Shown here piece after piece: positions 57,564 through 64,000 of a stretch of 64,000 bases of DNA. The stretch is from Actinomyces sp. (GTDB lineage: Bacteria > Actinomycetota > Actinomycetes > Actinomycetales > Actinomycetaceae). The stretch lies in NCBI RefSeq assembly GCF_029851875.1, contig NZ_JARKVC010000023.1, positions 1-64,000 of the forward strand, read 5' to 3'. The notes under the pieces were generated by a model. It ran no database searches. It worked only from the letters and a program-made list of their open reading frames with translations, and was not told the DNA's origin. How positions within the stretch are numbered: the first letter of the stretch is position 1; every line of letters starts with the position of its first letter. Position numbers and translations under genes: made by a program.

Positions 57564-60500
57564 ATGACCAGCCACCGCCCGCCGCTGCCGGCCCGCAGCC
57601 CCCTGTCCGCCAGCACTACCAGCAACACCAGTACCACCAGCAAGGACACCATGACGACGCCCAGCACGCAGACCGACTCGACGACCCGCACCTCGGGCTC
57701 CACCCAGGCCGCCCCGGCACCCGCAGCCAGCGTGGCCGACCTCCTGGAGGCGGGCGAGCCCTACGTCCTGACCTTCGGTGGCCAGGCCACGCCCTGGCGA
57801 ACGACCCTGGCGGAGCTGGTCGGCACCGACCGCGACCTGACGGACGCCCTCGTCGCGCTGGACGAGGAGGTCAGCCACCTCCTGGCCCCGGTGGCCACCG
57901 AGCTGCTGACCATCAGCCCGCGGGGCCTGCGTGTGCTCGATGACGACGGCGCAGCGGTGGTGCCCGCCCCCGGCCACGCCGGCCAGGGGGACGAGGCAGC
58001 CGTCTCGGTCCCGGGGATCCTGCTGGCCCAGCACGCGGCGCTGGCCAGCCTGCCCGCGGCCGGGATCGAGGTGACCGGCCGCCACCGGCCGGTGTGCGCC
58101 GTCGGCCACTCCCAGGGCGTGCTCGCAGCGGCGCTCCTGGACGCCCTCTCCGGCGGGGAGAGCGAGGTGGCGCAGGTGCACGCCCTGGCACGCCTGGTGG
58201 GTGCGGCGGCGACACGCGCCACCCACCGCCAGGGCCTGGGGCCCGTGGGCGAGGCGACGCCCATGCTCTCGGTGCGCGGGGTGACCCGGCCGGTCCTGGA
58301 GGAGGTCCTGGAGCGCGTCCCGGGGCACGAGGGGCTGAGCCTCGGGGTGGCCAACGGCCGCGGCGTGCACATCGTCTCTGGCCGCCCGGACACCCTCGTC
58401 CTGCTGGTCTCCGCCCTGGAGGCGGCCGCGGCACGCAGCGCCAAGGCGCGCAAGGACCGGCGGCTGGGCGGGGCCGTGCTGGCCCCGGTGACGGAGTTCC
58501 TGGCCACGACGGTGCCCTTCCACAGCCCCTTCCTGGCCGCGGCGGTCGACGACGTCGTGACCTGGGCCGCAGCCTGCGGCCTGGAGACGGCCCTGGCGCG
58601 TGACCTGGCCACGGCCGTGCTCACCGACCCGGTGGACTGGCCCCAGGTCCTGCGCCAGGCGCTGGGCACGACGACGGCCGACGGCCGCCGGCCCCGCCTG
58701 GTCGTGGACCTGGGGCCCGGCAGTGTCCTGGCCCGCATCACCGCGGTGGCGGTGGCAGGCACCGGGGTGCGGGTCGTTCCGGCCGGCACGGCTCGCGACC
58801 TGGACAGCCTGGACCGCGCCGGAGCCTGCCCTGCGGCGACGGTGGACCGCTCGCGCTACGCCCCGCGCCTGACGCGCCTGCCCGACGGGCGCCTCACGCT
58901 GGACACGGCCTTCACGCGCCTGACCGGACGCTCGGCGGTGCTCCTGGCGGGGATGACCCCGACCACGGTCGACCCGCAGATCGTGGCGGCCGCCGCCAAC
59001 GCCGGCTACTGGGCCGAGCTGGCCGGAGGAGGCCAGACCACCTCGGCGGTGCTCCAGGCCAACCTCGACGGACTCAAGGAGCAGCTGGAGCCCGGGCGCA
59101 CCGCCGCCTTCAACGCCATGTTCATGGACCGCTACCTGTGGAACCTGCACCTAGGGTCCCAGCGCCTGCTGTCCAAGGCGCGCGCGGCCGGGGCGCCGGT
59201 GGACGGCGTCGTCATCTCCGCAGGCGTGCCTGAGCTCGACGAGGCGACGGCGCTGCTGGAGCGCCTGCGCGACGAGGGCTTCCCCTACGTGGCATTCAAG
59301 CCGGGCACCGTGGACCAGATCCGCTCGGTGCTCGCCATCGCCGCGGCGGCGGCACCGACGCCGGTCATCATGCAGGTCGAGGACGGGCACGCCGGGGGCC
59401 ACCACTCCTGGGAGGACCTCGACACGATGCTGCTGGCCACCTACGACGACATCCGCGCTCACGACAACGTCGTGGTGTGCGTGGGCGGTGGGATCGGTAC
59501 GCCCGAGCGCGCCGCCGACTACCTCACGGGCCGGTGGGCCCTGGCCTACGACGCCGCGCCGGCTCCGGTGGACGGTGTCATGATCGGCACAGCGGCCATG
59601 ACGGCGCGTGAGGCGCGCACGAACCCTGACGTCAAGCAGCTGCTCGTGGACACCCCCGGCATCTCGGTGCGCACCCCCGGCGCCAGCGGGGCCGACGGCG
59701 GCTGGGTCGCCTCAGGCGCGAGCCTGGGAGGCATGACCTCGGGGCTGTCCCACCTGCGGGCGGACCTGTACGAGATCGACAACTCCTCAGCGGCTGCCTC
59801 CCGCCTCATCCAGCAGCTGGCCGGGGACGAGGAGGCCATGGCCGAGCGCCGCCAGGAGATGATCCAGGCCCTGGCACGCACCGCCAAGCCCTACTTCGGC
59901 GACGTGGAGGAGACGACCTACCTGGCCTGGGCCACCCGCTACGCCGAGCTGTGCGTGGCCCCCCACCCCGGCCGAGCAGCCAGCGAGCGAGACTGGAACG
60001 ACGAGGGCTGGTACGACCGCTTCCTCGACCTGCTCCACCGTGTCGAGGCACGTCTGGCCCCGGCCGACCACGGGCCGGTGGAGACCCTCTTCGCCGCTGC
60101 CTGCGACGTCGTGGACTGCGACGCCGCCCTGGCCGCCCTCCGGCAGCGCTACCCGCAGGCCGCCACCACGCTGGTCACGCCTGCCGACGCGGCCTGGTTC
60201 CCCGAGCTGTGCCGCAAGCACCCCAAGCCTGTGCCTTTCGTGCCGGTCCTGGACGCCGACATCCTGCGCTGGTGGGGGACGGACTCGCTGTGGCAGTCCC
60301 AGGACCCGCGCTACAGCGCCGACCAGGTGCGCATCATCCCCGGTCCGGTGTCGGTGGCCGGGATCACGAGCGTGGACGAGCCGGTCAGCCAGATCCTGGG
60401 ACGCTTTGAGCAGGCCGCTGTCCAGGCGCTCCAGGACGAGGGCGTCCAGGCCCGGCCGGCCGCGGCCAGGCTGGGCTGCGCCACCGGCGTCCAGGCCCGG

Positions 60501-63500
60501 CCGGTGGCCGACGCGGCACAGCTGGTGCGCTGCGCACCCCACGTGCTGTGGAACGGTCACCTGACGGTCAACCCCGCACGGGTGCTGGAGGAGGACTCCT
60601 ACACCGTCGTGAGCCGGCCGGAGGTCGGCGCGGACGCCTACGACCTCGACATCCGGCTGGACACGCACTGGGACCACCTGCCTGGAGGCGAGTCCGTCCA
60701 CGCCGTGCGCCACCTCGTGGTCCCGCTGCGCCTGGCAGCGGCCTGGGACGGCGCCGTGCCCCTGGTGGACCCCGGACGGATCTCGCAGACGATGAACGAC
60801 CTGCTGCGCGCCACGGCCGGCGTGGGCGCGACCTCGGCGGCCGGGGACCGGGTCACCACCCTGCCGGCCGTCCACCCGGCGCGCCCCGGCGCCCTCGACG
60901 CCCGCGGTGAGAGGGCCACCCAGCCCTTTGGCACGGTGGAGGACACCTTCACCCTGGCATCGACCCTGGGAGCCGACCACGCCGCCGTCACCGGCGACGC
61001 CCTGCCCGCCGGAGGCGGCCAGGCCCTGGTCGCGGCCCCGCTCGTGCCAGACGCCCTGCTGGGCCCGTGCTGGCCGGTGGTCTACGCGGCCCTGGGCAGC
61101 GTCGTCGAGGACGGCACGCCCCTGATCGAGGGCCTGCTCGGTGCGGTCCACCTGGACCACACCATCGACCTGCACCGCAGCCTGGAGGAGCTGTCCGCCT
61201 GGGCCGGCCCCACCTCGCGCGTGGCGGTGACCGGCTGGGTCGCCGCCCTGGAGGAGTCCAGCGCCGGCCGGGTGGTGGACGTGCGCCTGGAGCTGCGCGA
61301 GGCCGCGCCTGAGCAGGGCCAGGAGGAGGACGCGGCCCCGCTGCACGCAGCCGGTGAGCTCATCGCCCTCATGCGCGAGCGCTTCGCCATCCGGGGCCGC
61401 GCCCACGGCACGGCGGCCCCCAGCGCCGCCGATCCTGCCGGCGGCACGGGCAGGCAGACCGTGCGCTGCGCCCGGCGCCTGCTGCGACGCGTCACGGTCC
61501 AGGCTCCGGCAGACATGACCGCCTTCGCTCGCGTGAGCGGGGACTACAACCCCATCCACACCAGCTACCACGCCGCCCGTGTGGCCGGGATGCAGGCTCC
61601 TCTGGTCCACGGCATGTGGCTGTCGGCCACGGCGCAGCAGGCCGCCGCCGCCAGCGACGCCTCGGGCGCCGGCTTCGTCCTGGAGGGCTGGACCTATGTC
61701 ATGCTCGGCACGGTCGAGCTGGAGGACGAGGTCGTCATCAGCGTCGAGCGCACCGGCCTGGTGGTCGGGGGCGGCTACCTCCTGGAGGTGACCTGCAAGG
61801 TCGGCGACGTCGTCGTCTCGCGGGGGACCGCTGTGACCGCGCCCGAGCCCACCGCCTACCTCTACCCGGGTCAGGGCATCCAGGCCGCCGGTATGGGCCT
61901 GGAGGAGATGAACAGCTCGCGTGCGGCCCGCCAGGTGTGGGAGCGTGCCGACGCCTTCACCCGCAGCGAGCTCGGTTTCTCGGTCATCAGCCTCGTGCGC
62001 GACAACCCGGTGGAGATGACCGCGCGTGGCGTCACCTACAGGCATCCCGAGGGGCTGCTCAACCTCACCCAGTTCACCCAGGTCGCCCTGGCCACGGTGG
62101 CGATGGCTTCCACCGCCCGGCTGGCCGAGGCAGGCGCCCTGGTCGAGGACGCGGCCTTCGCGGGCCACTCCCTGGGCGAGTACACGGCGCTGGCGGCCTA
62201 CGGCCATGTCATGGACGTGGAGACCACGATCGCCATCGTCTTCCAGCGCGGGTCCACGATGCACACGCTCGTCGAGCGTGACGCCCAGGGCCGCTCGGGC
62301 TACCGCATGGCCGCCCTGCGCCCGAACCAGGCCGGCGTGGCCGCCAGCCAGGTCGAGGACTACGTCGCCTCTGTCGCCGCCGCCAGCGGTGAGTTCCTCC
62401 AGATCGTCAACTACAACCTGGCCGGGGCCCAGTACGCGGTGGCCGGCACGGTGGCGGGCCTGGAGGCGCTGGCGGCTGACAGCCGCAGGCGCGCCGAGGC
62501 CCGCGGGGGCAAGAACCCCTTCATGCTCGTGCCCGGGATCGACGTCCCCTTCCACTCTGAGGTGCTGCGTCCGGGCGTGCCGGCCTTCCGCAGCCGGCTC
62601 CTGGAGCTCGTGCCCGAGGACCTCGACTACGAGCGCCTGGTGGGTCGCTACGTGCCCAACCTCGTGGCGCGCCCCTTCGAGCTGAGCCAGGACTTCGTGC
62701 GCACCGTGCTCCAGGTCGTGCCCTCAGAGCCTGCGCGCGAGGTGCTGGAGTCCTGGGAGCACTGGTCCCAGCGTCCCCGTGAGCTGGCCCGCCTGCTCCT
62801 GGTCGAGCTCCTGGCCTGGCAGTTCGCCTCGCCGGTGCGCTGGATCGAGACCCAGGACCTGATGGTGCGCTCACGTGCCGAGGGAGGCCTGGGCAGGCGG
62901 CACCTGGTGGAGGTGGGCCTGGCGGCCTCACCGACCCTGGCCAACCTGGCCTCGCGCACCCTCATGCTGCCCGAGCACGCCGCTCGCCACGTCACGGTCC
63001 ACAACGTGCGACGTGACGAGGCCCGGGTGCTGGCCACCGACACCGATCCCGCGGTGAGCGTGGAGGAGGCCCCCGCTGGCAGCGCGGCGGCGGTGCCCAG
63101 CACGCCGGCCCAGCCCTGCGCACCGCAGGCGGAGGCGCCGGCCGCGACTGCCGGGCCTGCCGCGCCTGCTGCGACGACCGCGCCGGCCCAGGCTCCGAGC
63201 GAGCCGGTGGCCGACCTGTCCTTCGGCGCGCCCGACGCGCTGACCGTCCTGCTGGCCCACGCCGCCCGGATCGCCCCGGAGCAGATCGGGGCCACCGACA
63301 CCACCGAGACCCTGACCAACGGCGTCTCCTCGCGCCGCAACCAGCTGCTCATGGACATGGGCGGTGAGCTGGAGCTGGCCTCGATCGACGGCGCGGCCGA
63401 CGCCGACATGCCGACCCTCAGCGGGATCGTGGCCAAGGGCGCTCCCGGCTACAAGGCCTTCGGGCCGGTGCTCACCGAGGTGGTGCGCTCGGGCCTGGGA

Positions 63501-64000
63501 CGCCTCATGGGCCCGGCAGGACTGCGCGCCTCCTACGTGGGCGAGCGGCTGGGCACGGTGTGGGGCCTGGGCGAGGGGTGGACCGCGCACGTCAGCGCCG
63601 CCCTCGTGCTGGGGACGCGTGAAGGGTCCTCAGTGCGCGGCGGCGAGCTCGCCAGCCTGGGGACCTCGCAGCCAGCCGCCTCCGCACGCGAGGTCGACGC
63701 CCTCATCGACGCCGCCGTCCAGCAGGTGGCCGGCGATCGCGGGCTGAGCGTGGCCCGCGTGAGCGCGGCGGCGACGCCAGGCGCCGTCGTCGACTCCGCC
63801 GCCCTGGACGCCTTCGCCGCGACGGTCACCGGCGAGCGCGGCGTGCTCGCCACCACGGCGCGCACGATGCTGGCCGCCCTCGGGCTGGCCGAGCCGGCGC
63901 AGGCCGACGACGCCGCAGCCGACGAGGCCACCTCCACCCGGGCCCTGGTGGCTGCGGTGGACGCCGAGCTCGGCTCGGGATGGCTGGCCTCGGTGACCCC
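57564..64000 (+). CDS. fas: Type I fatty acid synthase, 5' part (continues past the window)
   Basis: An uninterrupted frame of 2145 codons with no stop by 64000. GGAAGGAG lies about 8 bases before ATG 57564. A Ser/Thr-rich N-terminus leads into the bacterial/fungal FAS-I order: acetyltransferase with GHSQG (Ser183), an FMN enoyl reductase region (AGMTPTTVDPQIVAAAANAGY; QVEDGHAGGHHSW), a hot-dog dehydratase with GDYNPIH (His1332), malonyl/palmitoyl transferase with GHSLGEY (Ser1536), an Ala/Pro linker, and an ACP with NGVSSRRNQ (predicted phosphopantetheine Ser1922). The ketoreductase begins near the window end; the ketosynthase lies beyond. Actinomycetes with FAS-I make long acyl-CoAs on this single chain. 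Confidence 0.95.
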   Translation, partial: MTSHRPPLPARSPLSASTTSNTSTTSKDTMTTPSTQTDSTTRTSGSTQAAPAPAASVADLLEAGEPYVLTFGGQATPWRTTLAELVGTDRDLTDALVALDEEVSHLLAPVATELLTISPRGLRVLDDDGAAVVPAPGHAGQGDEAAVSVPGILLAQHAALASLPAAGIEVTGRHRPVCAVGHSQGVLAAALLDALSGGESEVAQVHALARLVGAAATRATHRQGLGPVGEATPMLSVRGVTRPVLEEVLERVPGHEGLSLGVANGRGVHIVSGRPDTLVLLVSALEAAAARSAKARKDRRLGGAVLAPVTEFLATTVPFHSPFLAAAVDDVVTWAAACGLETALARDLATAVLTDPVDWPQVLRQALGTTTADGRRPRLVVDLGPGSVLARITAVAVAGTGVRVVPAGTARDLDSLDRAGACPAATVDRSRYAPRLTRLPDGRLTLDTAFTRLTGRSAVLLAGMTPTTVDPQIVAAAANAGYWAELAGGGQTTSAVLQANLDGLKEQLEPGRTAAFNAMFMDRYLWNLHLGSQRLLSKARAAGAPVDGVVISAGVPELDEATALLERLRDEGFPYVAFKPGTVDQIRSVLAIAAAAAPTPVIMQVEDGHAGGHHSWEDLDTMLLATYDDIRAHDNVVVCVGGGIGTPERAADYLTGRWALAYDAAPAPVDGVMIGTAAMTAREARTNPDVKQLLVDTPGISVRTPGASGADGGWVASGASLGGMTSGLSHLRADLYEIDNSSAAASRLIQQLAGDEEAMAERRQEMIQALARTAKPYFGDVEETTYLAWATRYAELCVAPHPGRAASERDWNDEGWYDRFLDLLHRVEARLAPADHGPVETLFAAACDVVDCDAALAALRQRYPQAATTLVTPADAAWFPELCRKHPKPVPFVPVLDADILRWWGTDSLWQSQDPRYSADQVRIIPGPVSVAGITSVDEPVSQILGRFEQAAVQALQDEGVQARPAAARLGCATGVQARPVADAAQLVRCAPHVLWNGHLTVNPARVLEEDSYTVVSRPEVGADAYDLDIRLDTHWDHLPGGESVHAVRHLVVPLRLAAAWDGAVPLVDPGRISQTMNDLLRATAGVGATSAAGDRVTTLPAVHPARPGALDARGERATQPFGTVEDTFTLASTLGADHAAVTGDALPAGGGQALVAAPLVPDALLGPCWPVVYAALGSVVEDGTPLIEGLLGAVHLDHTIDLHRSLEELSAWAGPTSRVAVTGWVAALEESSAGRVVDVRLELREAAPEQGQEEDAAPLHAAGELIALMRERFAIRGRAHGTAAPSAADPAGGTGRQTVRCARRLLRRVTVQAPADMTAFARVSGDYNPIHTSYHAARVAGMQAPLVHGMWLSATAQQAAAASDASGAGFVLEGWTYVMLGTVELEDEVVISVERTGLVVGGGYLLEVTCKVGDVVVSRGTAVTAPEPTAYLYPGQGIQAAGMGLEEMNSSRAARQVWERADAFTRSELGFSVISLVRDNPVEMTARGVTYRHPEGLLNLTQFTQVALATVAMASTARLAEAGALVEDAAFAGHSLGEYTALAAYGHVMDVETTIAIVFQRGSTMHTLVERDAQGRSGYRMAALRPNQAGVAASQVEDYVASVAAASGEFLQIVNYNLAGAQYAVAGTVAGLEALAADSRRRAEARGGKNPFMLVPGIDVPFHSEVLRPGVPAFRSRLLELVPEDLDYERLVGRYVPNLVARPFELSQDFVRTVLQVVPSEPAREVLESWEHWSQRPRELARLLLVELLAWQFASPVRWIETQDLMVRSRAEGGLGRRHLVEVGLAASPTLANLASRTLMLPEHAARHVTVHNVRRDEARVLATDTDPAVSVEEAPAGSAAAVPSTPAQPCAPQAEAPAATAGPAAPAATTAPAQAPSEPVADLSFGAPDALTVLLAHAARIAPEQIGATDTTETLTNGVSSRRNQLLMDMGGELELASIDGAADADMPTLSGIVAKGAPGYKAFGPVLTEVVRSGLGRLMGPAGLRASYVGERLGTVWGLGEGWTAHVSAALVLGTREGSSVRGGELASLGTSQPAASAREVDALIDAAVQQVAGDRGLSVARVSAAATPGAVVDSAALDAFAATVTGERGVLATTARTMLAALGLAEPAQADDAAADEATSTRALVAAVDAELGSGWLASVT

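Noticed and set aside
59787..62555. A 922-codon minus-strand open frame
   Set aside because: It is antisense to the enoyl reductase/dehydratase region of FAS, which has clear catalytic motifs on the plus strand.
1..64000. tRNA, rRNA, CRISPR, IS element or prophage
   Set aside because: No cloverleaf, rRNA segment, spaced direct-repeat array, transposase or phage gene was recognised on either strand.

Overview
The window looks like chromosome from a high-GC actinobacterium of the Actinomyces / Schaalia type (Actinomycetaceae). The evidence is strong G/C third-position bias, a housekeeping gene order shared with Streptomyces and Bifidobacterium, a cysteine-free ribosomal protein S4, a PriA without helicase motifs, a fused shikimate kinase / 3-dehydroquinate synthase, a bacterial type I fatty acid synthase, and a cell-wall glycosidase with an LARTG sorting signal. 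No tRNA, rRNA, CRISPR array, insertion sequence or phage gene was seen.

Layout. 0-2.5 kb: a DEAD-box RNA helicase with an RG-rich tail (minus). 2.9-6.2 kb: a three-gene ABC importer of the sulfonate/taurine type (minus), preceded by a long leader that encodes a 32-residue cysteine-rich peptide. The peptide's Cys codons are perfectly complementary to a segment just ahead of the transporter genes, so this is probably a cysteine-responsive attenuator and is the most interesting item here. 6.4-14 kb: two YbjN-like proteins, aspS, yciO, an MMPL-family exporter (minus) and rarA. 14-24.8 kb: rpsD, alaS, ruvX, mltG, aroE, aroC, a fused aroKB, a degenerate shikimate-kinase paralogue, efp and nusB. 24.9-26.9 kb: an accessory insert with two head-to-head genes for Tat-exported proteins, one interrupted by an amber codon. 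27-35.3 kb: the pyrimidine operon pyrR-pyrB-pyrC-carA-carB-pyrF, with a recognisable PyrR-binding hairpin in its leader. 35.4-41.3 kb: gmk, rpoZ, coaBC, metK, priA. 41.4-47.2 kb: a 1671-residue secreted GH95 fucosidase and a HAD phosphatase, inserted between priA and fmt. 47.3-50.6 kb: fmt, rsmB, rpe. 50.8-53.1 kb: a DUF222/HNH gene (minus) broken at a seven-base C run. 53.1-54 kb: a non-coding, repeat-rich, GT-skewed stretch. 54-64 kb: a lipid operon encoding an acyl-CoA carboxylase biotin subunit, a carboxyltransferase and type I FAS, the last running off the window.

How it fits together. The core genes supply translation (S4, AlaRS, AspRS, EF-P, Fmt, RsmB), chorismate synthesis, UMP synthesis, CoA and S-adenosylmethionine synthesis, and malonyl-CoA plus fatty acid synthesis. 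Many core genes are translationally coupled through 4-base ATGA/GTGA overlaps. At least six transcription units look leaderless: a TANNNT-like -10 box sits 6-7 bases before the start codon. The accessory inserts carry surface or secreted functions.
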